Shown here: positions 11,606-23,849 of the stretch, piece by piece | Position numbering within the stretch: position 1 is the first letter of the stretch | Layout: every line of letters begins with the position of its first letter | Origin: Codonopsis lanceolata | Lineage: Eukaryota > Streptophyta > Magnoliopsida > Asterales > Campanulaceae | DNA length: 64,000 bases | NCBI GenBank assembly: GCA_013146195.2 | Contig: CM028377.1 | Span: 164,775,824 to 164,839,823, forward strand | Direction: 5' to 3' | Program-made: the position numbers and the translations under genes | Notes under the pieces: model-generated | What the model was told of the DNA's origin: nothing | The model's database searches: none | Seen by the model: only the letters and a program-made list of their open reading frames with translations

Positions 11606-11886
11606 GCTGCCATTGAAGACTGGAAAAACAAGCAACTGTATAGAATCAATCGAACACTAATAGGATCCTTCTGAAACTCCTTAACTCCAAGTCTTACAGC
11701 ACAGTGCAATCAAGAGATCCTAAACAGATCTAGAAGTCCTCGTCATCAACAAGAAGTTGTTCATCAACACTTATTGTTTTAAATTCTTGTTGTTTACATT
11801 CATTAACTATACTTCTGCACGAATTAAATATCTTTTCACAGATATTTAATTCCCTTGACCCCAAACACAAGTCAATATTTTGTAAT

Positions 11887-12541
11887 GGGGAAGAGTACTG
11901 ACCTCCTGGACCACCCTTATGTAGCCCTACACGTGCCACAAATCAGACTAGGTCACGTGTCCTTTTTTTAAACCGGTTATTTAACGAGGTGGGGGAAAAT
12001 AGGTTTCACTTGATTAGAAACAATCGGGCGGAAAAAATACGACGAAAAAAGCAATGGCGGATGACAAATGAAGCTACCTCGACCGATCTCTTCGCCAACT
12101 GTGGAATCCTTTTTAAATCTCTCAAAAGAACAACCTGAACACCTTCGACTTCAGCTTGTTTCTTGTTATGGATGAATCAACTACCTACATGTCCGAAATT
12201 GGATTTTGAAGCTATCGCAAACACACCTGATACCAATCCTTATGCAGAGAGTAAGGGAAATATTGATTATGTATCTAGTGCGACAAACAATTTTGATTAC
12301 TTGACACGGGAGAGAAGAGAAGCGATAATTGACGCAACCAATTTCCTCGCATAGTTGGTATTCGTTTTTGAGGCTCTTGTCACACGAGTTGTTTAGAGCT
12401 TCTTTTTACCCGACGTTGCCTTAAACCTCTTTGCTAGCTTGTGTTGTGCTAATATTTAGTGATTTCCCTTGTTGCCTTCAATTGTACCAGACTTGCGTCA
12501 ATGAAATTTTTTTTTTTGTCTTGAATTAAAAAAATATATTC
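11887..12541 (+). mobile_element. Retroposon-like insertion in the SIRE-1 LTR
   Basis: TTTGTAAT at 11879-11886 is repeated at 12542-12549. LTR sequence homologous to SIRE-2 resumes directly after the repeat, so the 655 bp between are an insertion with an 8-bp target duplication. The insert ends with a T run and then AATTAAAAAAATATATTC. Two ACGTG cores (TACACGTGCC, TCACGTGTCC) lie near its start. A 63-codon frame at 12163 (DFEAIANTPDTNPYAESKG) is not recognised. It could be a LINE or SINE end or a gene-derived copy. Confidence 0.45.
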
Positions 12542-12936
12542 TTTGTAATTGATCTAAGTGGAAAACATAGTGCACTATTTAAATCCAAGGTTGACTGCCT
12601 TGGTGGTGGACGTAGCACTCTTTATAGTGTGAACCATCCCAAAATACTTGTGTTATTTCTTACTGTTTGTCTGTCATTTGATCTGTTCTTTACTTTGATT
12701 ATCATTATCCATTTACAGCAGAACTTAAGTAACTAGTAATAGGTCTACCGGTAGTACTTATCGGCAGACTTGGAACAACTACCTTGAAGGTCTTCCGCTA
12801 CTTCTATCTTTTCTATAGATTACAAGTAACCTTCAAATAATTTACTTAAAAGTTTTAAGTGATTAAAAAGCTATTCAACCCCCCCCCCTTCCAGCTTATT
12901 ATTGTGCCTATTGGGACCCACATATAGCACCAATTA

Positions 12937-13700
12937 GAGCATCTTCATTGTTGAGAAATATATATTTCTTAGGTGTTTTCTTATTAAGAAGATGAAAATC
13001 AACAATGGTGGAAAAATTCTTAGCATGAACACCTGGGAGAGAGAATTGGTTTACTTCCTATTTAGGAAGAAAAATTGATTTAATGAAGAATTGGTCGGTG
13101 GGAGAAAGGTGTGGTGCACCGCTTGCCCATAGCTTGTGCATGCACCACACGCGCATGCGCTCAATAGGGGCGTGAGAGAGGATTGTGGGTGGGTTCCATG
13201 TCTGATTTTGTCGACTTCAAATTGTTTTCTTTTTAAAAAAAAATCCCGGCTTCCTCTTGTGGGAAATTGAGTTGGCAATGTTTTCACTAATTTTATTTTT
13301 ATTTTTTTAAAGTCTTTTATTTTTATTTTATTTTCTTTCTTCCCTATAAATATATATATCACATCAACATTTTTTCATTTTCTCCACAACTTCTTCATTA
13401 TCTCTTCTATTTAAATTATAAATTATAAAATTTATGAATAATTTATTAACTATAGATTAATTAATGTCTTAATTTATAAATTGATTTATTTATATGGATA
13501 TTTAAATATGAAATATATTAAATAAATTTAAATAAATATAAGATTGAAATTTAAAGTTAATGAGGTGTCAGTCGGACTCAACTAAGAAGATTATACAATG
13601 AAAAAATATATTTTTAAGTGGGTAAAAAGAGAAAAATGTGTAAATGATAGTGGGACTAAACAAAAAAGATGAGTAAAAATATTTAACAATTTGGATGCTA
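12937..13700. mobile_element. Tourist/PIF-Harbinger-like MITE
   Basis: The left end reads GAGCATCTTCATTG and the right end, reverse-complemented, reads TAGCATCCAAATTG. TTA flanks both sides (12934-12936 and 13701-13703), the target site of PIF/Harbinger elements. The interior is AT-rich and non-coding. The inverted repeats are imperfect, so the element is old. Confidence 0.45.
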
Positions 13701-13744
13701 TTAGTACAATATCACAAATGTAGGAGTGGGGTATGGTTGATTTA

Positions 13745-14110
13745 TGTTTCCAGTGTTTCAGGATACTTACGTGATTGAAGAGGGCAGTCTTCCGATGTGT
13801 CTAAAACAGGCACATCCGTAGCAATTACGGTTGTTTGAAACAGTCACAACTGTTCACAACCAACCAACCAACCAGCCGAGCTGAGTCGAGTCGGGCGGGC
13901 AGCGGCGGCGCGCGCGTATGTTTGGACCTACACCTAGGTAGGTCTTCCCTCCTACACAAAAGGGTAGTGGCCCAAGGGCCTGAAAGTAAAGCCTCAAAGC
14001 TCTACCTTATAAGGTAGAGCTTGTTTCATTTTGTTCCCAATGTGGGATTCCCACACTTCATTTTACATGACTTAGCTTTATTCAAGCTATTGGAAATCAA
14101 GTTTCCAACA
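13745..14110 (-). repeat. 3' LTR of the Tork-type element
   Basis: On the minus strand it starts TGTTGGAAACTTG directly after TGTGGGGGAT, the polypurine tract (plus 14111-14120). A 26-bp perfect palindrome at 13997-14022 surrounds the TATA box. The left boundary (13745) is a guess from TGTTTCC; no partner LTR exists in the window. Confidence 0.55.
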
Positions 14111-14699
14111 ATCCCCCACATTGAATAAGATATCATGTAAGTTGATGACATATTGATATTTACAGAGATACAACTGAGAGTAACTGTACTGGAATAGGTG
14201 GATTTTGGCTTTGAACCTTTCCTTATGATATACTATCGGGATGACTTACTAATTAGCGACTTGAGTGTCTTGAACTGATTAGTGTTTGATGTCAACCAAG
14301 ACAATAGCAATCACACAGCTAACCTCAAACAGGGTGTGATTCTTCGTTTGTGTTCATTTTGGCCACTGAGCGATACACAGTTACGTGAATGTTTTTAGAG
14401 AATTTTAGCCTCGTAATTCTCATAAGATCGGCCAGTCTTACATTCACATAGGTGATTGCCTATAAAGAGTTGTTCATCGTAACTCCGCTTGACGATTCAA
14501 GTCATAGGAACCATTAAAAGCAAAAATTATCCTATATCGTGACAGATAACACTAGTGTGTTTCACCATAGGAATGGGTAGGACTTAAGTCCCTTAGTGTT
14601 TTCGTGGAGATTAATTTAGTTCGGTTGTCCCTTTGAACCTAGACCATGGGATCTCCAATCAGCTAGGTGGGGTTTGCCGCTAAATTATTCTTTATTTCA

Positions 14700-17500
14700 T
14701 AGGCTTTAGGCCCATTCCCTTCGATGAGTTGCTTACTTGCTCTCTAGATAGACCTTTTGTTAGTGGATCCACTAGGTTGTCTTTCGATCGAATGTAATCA
14801 ATGGTGATTACTCCATTTGAGAGCAGTTGCCTAACGGTATTGTGACGCCTTCGTATATGTCGTGATTTCCGTTATACATATTATTTTGTGCCCTTCAATT
14901 GCGGCTTGGGCGTCACAATGGATGCATATAGGCTGCTTGGTTGTGGCCATGCTAGAAGATTTTCTACGAAGTTGCGTAGCCATTCGGCTTCTTCCGCTGT
15001 TTTATCTAAAGCGATAAATTATGATTCCATTGTAGATCTTGCGATGCAAGTCTGTTTGGAAGATTTCCATGCGATAGCACCACCCCAAGTGTAAATACAA
15101 ATCCACTTGTGGATTTCGAGTCGTTGGTATCAGATATCCAGTTGGCGTCACTATAACCTTTTATTACTGCTGAATACTTTGAATAGTGCAACCCATAGTC
15201 TTTAGTGTATCGAAGATACCTAAGGACTCTTACAATAGCCTTCCAGTGATCATGTCCGGATTGCTATTAAATCGCTAAACGATTATTTGTTTGAGCAATA
15301 TCTCGTCGCGTGCAATTCGTGAGATACATTAGAATTCCAATTACGAGAGTATTCAATTTGAGATACACTTTCGTGCGGGTTCTTTTGAGATGAAAGTTTG
15401 GGTCTATTGGAGTTTTTGCAATACTATTATACCATTCTTGAATTTCTCAAGAATTTTCGATGTAATGAGATTGTGATAATATGATCTCCTCGGATGTTCT
15501 AGATATTTTAATACCTAAGATGACATCAGCTATCCCAAGGTCTTTCATGTCGAACCTAGTGGCCAACATTTTCTTGGTGTCCTTGATCATGTTGTCGTTA
15601 TTGCCGATGATGAGCATCACGTAGGCAGATAAGGACGTAACCATGTTGTGTATTTTTGGCGTACACACATTTGTCACATTCGTTGATCTTGGACCCATTA
15701 GCAAGTACTACGTCATCAAAACGTTTATGCCATTGTTTTGGTGCTTGCTTTAATCCGTACAACGATTTGACCAGTCGACATACTTTCGTTTCGTTGCCCG
15801 GAGCTATGAATCCTTCGGGTTGATTCATATAGATTTGTTCTTTGAGTTCCCCATTTACGAAAGCAGTCTTAACATCCATTTGATGTATGCTAAAACCGTG
15901 CGTGACTGCAAAATTGATTAGTAGTCGAATTGGCGTAATTGTTCTGAGGGCATAAGTGTCAAAATAATCAACACCTTCCTTTTGATTAAACCCTTTTGCG
16001 ACTAATCATGCTTTATACTTATCAATGGAACCATCGGGTTTTAATTTTCTTTTGAAAATCCATTTACAGCCCAATGCTTTACACCCCTTGGGAAGATCAA
16101 CTAATTCCCAAGTGTGGTTTTGCATAATGGAAGATATTTCGCCATTAATGGCTTCTTTCTATTGAGGAGCTTCGGGAGTAGACATTGCTTCTTTGAACGT
16201 GCGAGGTTCATTATCCACTATAAATGTGGTCACAAAGTCGGGTCCGAAGGTTTTAGATATTTTTGCCCGTTTGCTCCTTCTTGGTTCATCATCAGGCAAC
16301 AGTATGGTCTTCTTGGACTATGTCCATGGGACCCTTGTCGAAGTGGGGACCTCGTTCTCGTATTCGCTTGTGTTCCAAGGAAATGGCGTTTTCCATTAGT
16401 ATTTTGGTTATTTTTTAATGGAAATATGTTTTCAAAAAATGTGACATTTCTTGATTCGAGTATTGTATTTACTTCAATATTTGGATTGTCGGACTGTGCA
16501 CTATGAACCTATAGGCACTACTCCAGACTGCATATCCTGAAGATACAATCTACGGTTTTTGGACCGATTTTCATCTTTTTAGGTAATGGTGTTGCCACCT
16601 TAGCCAAGCACCCCCCATACTTTGATGAATTTATAGGAAGGTTTCGACCGGTCGACCAAATCCATAATTCATAAGAAGTTTTGCTCCAATTTCTTGTGGT
16701 AACTTGTCGAGCAAGTAATTTGTCTTGTGAGCACCGCCCCCCACATTTCTGTCGGGTAGCTTTCGATTGAATCAATAATGAATTCATCATTTCTTTGAGT
16801 GTGCGATTTTTTCCTTTCCGCAATCCCATTGGATTGTGGAGTATAAGGAGGAGTCACTTGATGAATTATTCCATGTGCCGCACAAAGTCCTTAAAAGGAT
16901 GTACGTACTCACCTCCTCTATTAGATTTGAGAGTTTTTATCTTTTCTCAAGTTGATTTTCTACTTCGTTTTGTACATTTTAAATGCCTCGAACGCTTCGC
17001 CTTTACTATTTAACAAGTAAAGATGACAATAACGTGTGCTATCATCAATAAAGGTGATGAAATAGTTTTTCCCGCCACATGACTCTATGGATTTAAAATC
17101 ACATAGATCGCTATGAACCAGCTCTAGTGGTCGAGTGTCACGTTGTATTGTTTGAAAGGAGGTTCTTGTTTGTTTGGCCTCAACACATATTTGACATTTT
17201 TCTTTAGTGTCGATTCGAGCTTTTGGAATTAATTCCATTTGCATTAATCGCCTTATAGAATCATGGTTAACATGACCTAGTCTAAGATGCCAAATATTAA
17301 AGTTTCAAGCAAGTAAGAAGAAGATGTAGATACTTTATTTGCTACTATTGTCAGCGGGTTACCACCAAGACATTACACTTGAACAAGCCCTCATTGAGGT
17401 AACCCTTGCCCATGAAAACTCCACTCTTCGTAAGTACAAACTTATCCGATTCAAGACCAACTTGAACCCATGTTTTATTAGTGAGCCGAAATTAGGTTTT
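14700..17500 (-). pseudogene. Tork-type pol: integrase, RT and RNase H remnants
   Basis: Integrase is seen at 17244-16960 (CQICVEAKQTRTSF, LVHSDLCDFKS, FITFIDDSTRY) and 16857-16669 (TPPYTPQSNGIAERK). RT starts near 16130 in broken frames and continues with MDVKTAFVNGEL (15879) and ALYG-equivalent SLYGLKQAPKQW. The region of the catalytic aspartates is frameshifted near 15610, where ML, IIGNND is read from another frame. RNase H is seen as GYSDANWISDTND at about 15155. There are more than eight frame breaks. Confidence 0.75.
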
Positions 17501-18496
17501 TCCTAATATCCGGACATGGAGGACATCGTGAGCACCACCCGTCCGCCGGTCATCTTGAGTATCACTGCCTCTTTCCTTCCACCTGCAGGTGGAAGAGTTG
17601 CCCATGAAAGCTTCTCGCGGACGTCACTTTGGAGTAAGATGAGAACATCTTGCATCGCCGCATATGACGGTGGCGCCGGTGTCAACATACCATTCACGAC
17701 CTGCCGACTCAAGTTTGTCTCGAAACCACGCAAATCATGCCGATGTCTTCATCAACCACGTTGGCTTTTATGACTCGCTTCTTGCCTCGGCACTCCGCAG
17801 CTTTATGGTCCTTTCTATCACAGCTCGCACTTCCGCCTCAACTTCTTTTCCTGTAGACGTCCCTTCCCTGAGCTTTTACGCCTCCCCGTTTGGAGTCTTG
17901 CTCGACCACATGCGCCCTTCTATGGGGCGAAGTCGCTTATCTACGATCTGCTATTTTGCTCAATTCTTAGCCTTAGGATCAAATCCTCCAACGACATATC
18001 CTGAGCTTATGTGAGATAGTTTCAAGTCCTTCCACGCGGAGGTATTTTCTCAATCATTGCCGCAACTTGGAATGCTTCGAAACTATCATCCCTTCGTCGC
18101 TATCTCGCAAGATAAGTTGGAGTTGTTCAACCCGTGTCATAACACTTTTGGAATCATTCATTACAAATTCTAAAACCTAGCAACTACGAATTTCTTCGAG
18201 CAGGCATCTTCGGTTTTGTACTTCTTTTCCAATGATTCCCAAAGGTCCTTGGCCGTCTTAAATGGGTTGTATACATCGTATAACGAGTTATCTAGTCCAT
18301 TTAAGTCGTAGTTCCTGCAAAGGAAGTCGGAGTGCTTCCATGACTCGACACAATGCCACGGTGGTGCGATCTGCTTCCCTTCTTTCAAGATAAGGTTGTT
18401 TCCTTCAGTACTTCGACGTTCAACGTCGAAGTGAAGAGCATTTTGTTGCCATCTTTTGAACTCTTTGCCAACAAATTTTTCTCGGGTGCTCACCAT
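17501..18496 (-). pseudogene. Tork-type gag and protease region
   Basis: A 108-codon frame starts at 18496 (MVSTREKFVG) and includes WKHSDFLCRNYDLNGLDNSL and YKTEDACSKKFVVARF, the Tork gag core. From 18170 to 17500 only scattered in-frame pieces remain, where the zinc knuckle and protease should be; no intact DSG was found there. Upstream of the start, GTGTGCAG followed by CATTGC could be a leader splice acceptor. Confidence 0.65.
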
Positions 18497-19591
18497 GAGC
18501 GTGAACGGTGGTATGCATCATTTCGCCATGGGTCGCTGTACAATGGGTTCCTTTTTCGTAATTGGAAGCAATGCTGCACACAAAACAGGATTATGCTAAG
18601 TTATATGAAACACTATTGTTTCTATATAATTAGCAACCAGATTTTAATAGACTTTCCTGTGCAGTCTGATTAAAACACTATTATTAATACAATTAAGTGT
18701 TACTTAATAGTATGCTGATTTACAGATTACTAAATAAAAGTAATAATCCGATGTTAAGTGTTTTATACTTAATCAAAAGGATTAATAATGTAGTAACATG
18801 ATTCTGTAACTTAAATAGATTCTGACCTAAACTAGAAACATATCAGAAACCAGAATATGTAACTGATTAAAACAGAAGGTAGAATCTGTAACATAAACAG
18901 ATTAGAATCTGAAATTTAAAACAGATTAGTAGTTCTTCTGTATCTGGTTAACAGATGAATGCAGTAATAATGCAGAATCAGGTTTGCACACTTAATGAAA
19001 ACTGAAACAAAACAAGCAGATTTCTTAATTTCTGTTAATTTGAAGCAGAAACAGAAATCAAAATATGTACGCTTTTATGGAGAAGCGCATCGATCGCTGA
19101 TCGGGAAAACACAAGCAAAGATGAAAATGCTGTAATGTAAGGACATTAAAATATGTACCAGAAACAAAAATTATAATGTGTTTGTTGGATACCAGACTGG
19201 TATGCAGGTTAATGCAGTAGCATTCAGATGAATGTAGTTGCATTCATATGAATGTAGTAACATTCAGAATCAAATTTAAATCTGTTACTTGCAGAATCAG
19301 AAATATACAGATTATGATGTGTAACAAAAACATATTAAATCTGTATATTAAAACATGTTATGTAGTCTGATTCTGGAGCAGATTTGGAGAGTGTACAGAA
19401 ACTGAAAAATTTATGTTTTGAAACTGTTATGTGCAGAACAGATTTAGAACAGGCTGGACTTAAAACTATAGTCTTAAACGCAGATGATGTAATCGTATCC
19501 GCACGTATTATAATGCAAGAACATGCGGTGAAGCCGTGCTATTTGAGAATCAGGTTTTATAACTTAATGCAGATCGAATCGCTGCCCGAAT
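18497..19591. other. AT-rich leader or spacer before the assembly gap
   Basis: Non-coding, rich in AATCTG/CAGATT words. Three short tandem units of about 20 bp containing GCATTCATATGAATG or close variants lie at about 19214-19270. It may be the leader of the Tork element, whose 5' LTR is missing, or unrelated DNA. No gene was seen. Confidence 0.4.
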
Positions 19592-19691
19592 NNNNNNNNN
19601 NNNNNNNNNNNNNNNNNNNNNNNNNNNNNNNNNNNNNNNNNNNNNNNNNNNNNNNNNNNNNNNNNNNNNNNNNNNNNNNNNNNNNNNNNNN
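19592..19691. other. Assembly gap of 100 N
   Basis: Exactly 100 N, a conventional placeholder of unknown true size. The Athila 3' LTR resumes mid-LTR right after it, so at least about 440 bp of LTR is missing or mis-joined. Any reading frame crossing this stretch is meaningless. Confidence 0.98.
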
Positions 19692-20474
19692 AACTTATCA
19701 CTCTCGTGCATCGATAGGTCCAATTTATTGTGATGGTGAGCGATTAATGCGACATATGCATTGGTCATGCGATTATCCGCACCTCTAGGCCTTTATTATT
19801 TGCGATTACATTCATTTGTTCAAAGCGAAATAATAGAGGGATTGATAAACACCACAATAAACAAGAATTGAATGAACATAAATATGAATTAAAATATAAA
19901 TTCAATACAAGTTACCTCCACCTCTAGATTAATGATGATTTAGTTCATCATAGACGATGAACAACATGGAGATGAATGGAGACATGATTGCTTAATACTT
20001 GTAATTACAATAATAATTAAATATGTTATACAACCTAAAATCTATTCTAAAGCTATACAAAAGCTCGGCCGTTTCTAGTTCGTCCAGGCTTTGGCTACCG
20101 ACTCTATTTATCTGAGGTTATTTAAATCGAATCTCGAGTGAAAACGAAAAAAATCGGCGGATTCGACGCAAGGTATGGAGCCTTGCGATCGCAGGTCTCT
20201 AAAATCCGGGTTTGATTTCTTGATGTTCTACTGTCCACCTTGCGGAGGCAAGGTGCGGAGAACATAAGCCGGCGTGTTCTTCTTTTCTTCTTCAACTTTT
20301 CATTCGGCCCTTCTTGGATTTTGCATATAAAAGCCTTGTGCTTTGCATATTTTCACAAAAACCTGAAACTCACAAAACTCCTTGAAAACACATATCGTTA
20401 GCCAAAAGCCTCGTGAAATAGCATAATTTAAGTCATAGAAGCATATGAAATCGGCGTATAAAATACATCGATCA
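19692..20474 (-). repeat. 3' LTR of Athila element (partial)
   Basis: It matches the right LTR from 31133 onward and ends ACATCGATCA. About 440 bp corresponding to 30689-31132 are absent at the gap. Small deletions relative to the right LTR are frequent, several being one or two bases, which could be age or sequencing error near the gap. The polypurine tract GTTTGGGGTATT (minus strand) lies directly right of it at 20475-20486. Confidence 0.85.
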
Positions 20475-20486
20475 AATACCCCAAAC

Positions 20487-22859
20487 TTAAACTTTGCTCG
20501 TCCACGAGTAAAAATATACTACAAAAGCAATTAACAATAATAACAAAATGAAAATCTTTTTGGAGGGTGACACTATTTACACTCCTCTATAAACCCACAA
20601 ACTCAAGGAGACTCTTTCGAGTGACTCGACTATGCATATAAAAGCGATAAATACAAAAGCATTGATAAAACAAAAGGATAAACTTATAAAATAAAACAAA
20701 AATCTTTTTGGCTTCAACCTCAAGTTATAAGCAGCATGGCATAACAAGCGATCTCGGTTCGATGCTCACCACATATATGCGGGCTAAGTCACATAAAACC
20801 AAGCGATCTTTTCTTAAAGCTGCTACTACTCTTTAATTTCTCCGTGTGTGTGTGATCACCGGTCTTAGAGAATATCTTAACTAAAACATTTTATTAAGCT
20901 AAACACCACATTCATATGAAAATCAAAGTTTAATTAAAACCATGCATTATATAATATGAGATCTACCATCCAAACCGGTCTATTATGAAGAGGTCACCAG
21001 GATTTCAAAAACTTATACATCCATCCCATGCACTTCTATGTATGACATACAATGCTCTCCTATCCCAATTACTTGTAATAGCTAAGATTATGCTAACACA
21101 GTGAGCTTTGGCGAATAATATGAACATGAAGTGTTTGATCAATTCTATATGACTCACTTAGCAAAGAAAACATGCACAAGCATTGGCAAGAAGATCATTA
21201 GGTCTTTATTTAGCTTGTAATGTAAGGCCAAGGTGATGGGGATTTGATGGAAAGGATTGGAATTCAAAGTGAGAGAGTAAGACTACCCTTTATCCCTCAT
21301 ACTTCCAAGCAAAGGAAGTTTTCCCTATTTAGGCTAGGACACAAAGACTACAAGTAGGGGGTGTTTTCTGTTACTTTTCAGTTTTCTTCTTTCCCCCCCA
21401 AACTTGTTTTGGGCAATATATACTTCTAAAAATATCTCATCATTTTTCTCAGCAATATTTTTCTAACATATTTTCTTTTGAAAGCTATGCTTTCATTTGA
21501 ATCTTCTTGCACTCTTCTTCTTAGTTTCATTTTTTCGATACATATTTTCATATATAAAAATATATATATATTTTTTTTTTTTCGACGACGGAAAGAAGAA
21601 GTCTTCAGAAAAATAGCCTAACTGAAAAAAATGGTCCTCTATAATCAATTTCCCACCCACATCCTACTCTCTCAAAGGGTAGGCTAAAAGTGTATAGGCT
21701 TTTAGGGTTAAGTTAATGTGGGTAATAGAAACGATGTCGAATGGGGGTTTAATAGTGTGCTTAGCACACTCCATTTTTTAATTAGGCTCAAAGGGGACAC
21801 TAGGGATATTTTTAGTAAAGGTCAGGAATATTTAGGCTCTAACGATCCAAAGATGGCCTAAGTCATTTCTTAATGCCAAATGCTCATGTAGTTTTTAAAG
21901 CAAGTAAGACACACAAAATATCATATCAACTATGGGAATTGTGGGGTTGAATGTTTAGCATCACTGGATTTCACATAAGCATTCGCTAAGACAGATGGTA
22001 GGGACAATTGAGACTAACATGCAGACACGGTTCGAAAGTGTGCTTGAGATATATAAATGAGAAAAATCCAAGGGATCTAACTATCATGCAATTGACCCTA
22101 AGTTACAATTTAATGCAACAATCATGTTCGAATGGCTATGCATCATATTCTTGTGCATATCTTGTTGTAATGAAGTAGGTGCTATAAACTTTATAAAACT
22201 ATTCTAATTAATCCATAATTATGACTGGTGTGGGTGCATGAAGAATTTGGAGAAAAGTAAAAGTTTCGCAAAATCAAGTAAATTCCAGAAGGATCTACGG
22301 ACTAGCTATGCGGTTCATTGCATTAACTCCTCATCGACTAGTATTACCACACCTAAACTCGAGGCTAAAATTTTAAATTAAAAATAATTTTTTTTATAAA
22401 GAAAATTGGAGATGTTGATGACACAATTGATGATGGGTCCCCACAAGAGGAGGTCCACTAACTATTATAGTGTATTACGTCAAGGCAACACCTCGAAAAT
22501 AAGAAAAATTAAAAAGCAAGAAAGGCGGGTGAGGAGGAAACACGATAGAGGAAAAAGAAAATTTTTCTCACCCTAAAAACGTAGCCCAACTCCATTCCTC
22601 CTTAGGCTAGGACCTGCTAAGACTCTGGGCTTAGAATCCCCCCCAAACTTAATTTCTATTTTGTCCTCAAAATTGAGGAACATATGAGAGGATTGATGGG
22701 GAAGGACAAATATCAAAAGGACATAGCAGGCCCACCTAACGAAAGAGGATGGAACTTGGGCCTCGACTCAAGGTGAGTCGGGTGGAAATAACGAATGAGG
22801 ACGAAACTCGGGGATCGTGCCAGGTGGCATCCCGTAATAATTGGAGACATTTTGTCCCA
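20487..22859 (-). other. Athila 3' untranslated region
   Basis: About 2.4 kb between the accessory ORF and the 3' LTR with no gene visible. It is AT-rich, with runs such as CCCCCCAAACTTG and a T/A microsatellite near 21560. Long non-coding stretches here are usual for Athila elements. Confidence 0.6.
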
Positions 22860-23849
22860 CAGTGTTAAACCACCCAATAATTGAGTTCTGCACGCATTTG
22901 TGCCAGCTAGCGACTCACCATTTGGGCTTCAAGGAGGGCAACTTCCTCCAACTTTGTTGGAGATTTCCACTAGCGGATCCTCTCCTCCTCTTCGGGTTCC
23001 TCCCTGTGAGGAACCCGCACTCACGGCTGCTGCTGGTGCTCAAACAAAATGGCCCTAGTAATGGACGGCCCAGCTCTAACCCTCTCCGCGTGTTGAGGCC
23101 ATCTCACGCCTGTCCTCCTACACAGCTTGGTAATCAAATGCGGGAACGCGAACCCCGCATTTGTAGCACCTCGAATAAGGGTCTTAATTTGGCCGTTGAT
23201 CAGGCGGCCAACATCAACAGACCCACCAGTCATGATGGTGTAGATCAAAACAGCCTTAGCCCAAGTCACCGTGTGTTGGTGACTGGAAGGCATAAGGCGG
23301 GCGCAGATAAATTTGAACACGGGCTTGGCGTGTTCGGCGAAGACTCCTCCATGGTGCGTGGACCGTAGGGTGGATTACGGTTTTGGGTCCACTCTACACC
23401 AGGGAGGCGATGGTCGCATTGACCACCTCGACATGGACAGGGGAATGGAGGTGTGTGCTAAAATCGTCGGCACCATCCGCGAAGTTGGAGGTGCCGTAAT
23501 ACATGTTAATGCTTTGGGACGAAAAGTCAACACTAATGTCCCTAACATTAACAGTCTCTAAAACTCCCCCATCTACACCAATGCGGCCATTGGCGTAGAA
23601 CTCGCGGACAATAGGCACGATTGCCTTGTCCGGAGAATCAGTCAACAACCCCCACCTACGGGCCGTAAAGTTATTTCGCAGGCCAAATTCTTCAGCCATG
23701 AATCCCCTCTCGGGAATTAATGACTTGGAGAGCTTGGCCGCGTATTTTTCGAGGCCTCATAGGAAATAAAGCGGCGGTGGTCATAATGTTGCTCTTCCTC
23801 CTCAGCAGGCGAGAGTAGAGGCGCCGGTGTTTCTACGCTTGTGAGACAT
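22860..23849 (-). pseudogene. Athila post-pol accessory ORF, Transposase_32-like
   Basis: The likely start is ATG at 23849 (MSHKRRNTG), with an early stop. The frame at 23699-23394 shows IVREFYANGRIG and VRDISVDFSSQSINMYYG. That at 23320-23021 shows FKFICARLMPSSHQHTVT, AVLIYTIMTGGSVDVG and FPHLITKLCRR. These match my memory of the plant transposon-protein domain PF20167 (EFYAN..., VRG-V-F-IN, LIT-LC). The C-terminal part (VALLEAQM, MRAELNYW) looks helical. Athila elements often carry an extra ORF at this env position. At least three frame breaks. Confidence 0.65.

Larger units (their letters stand above)
5801..12922 (+). mobile_element. SIRE-1: 5'-truncated SIRE/Maximus-type copia element
   Basis: Homology to the second SIRE copy (46205-59139) starts in the middle of RT and runs through RNase H, a post-pol accessory ORF, a polypurine tract and a 3' LTR. 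The 5' LTR, primer site, gag, protease and integrase are missing. The 3' LTR ends GGGACCCACA at 12922, followed by TATAG, whose partner is lost. The order pol, accessory ORF, LTR is the SIRE/Maximus layout. Confidence 0.85.
11007..12922 (+). repeat. 3' LTR of SIRE-1 (with nested insertion)
   Basis: The LTR starts TGTTGATTC right after the polypurine tract and ends GGGACCCACA. Shared landmarks with the SIRE-2 LTR include CGATTAGCGTGGC near the start, GTGCAC and TTTAAATCC further on, and a C-run then TTCCAGC near the end. It is 1916 bp because about 660 bp are inserted at 11887-12541; without that it is about 1.25 kb, close to the 1.21 kb of SIRE-2. Confidence 0.85.
13745..18500 (-). mobile_element. 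Tork-type Ty1/copia element, heavily decayed
   Basis: On the minus strand gag (18496), protease region, integrase, RT, RNase H, polypurine tract and 3' LTR appear in copia order. Diagnostic pieces are WKHSDFLCRNY and LWESLEKKYKTEDA in gag, and MDVKTAFVNGEL with SLYGLKQAPKQW in RT, which fit the Tork group. The 5' LTR and primer site were not found up to the assembly gap. Confidence 0.75.

Noticed and set aside
13880..13920. GC-rich CGGCGGCGCGCGCG stretch as a CpG island or host promoter
   Set aside because: It lies inside the Tork-type 3' LTR and has no adjoining gene.
19384..19788. Reading frames crossing the N run
   Set aside because: They span 100 undefined bases, and the part after the gap is Athila LTR.
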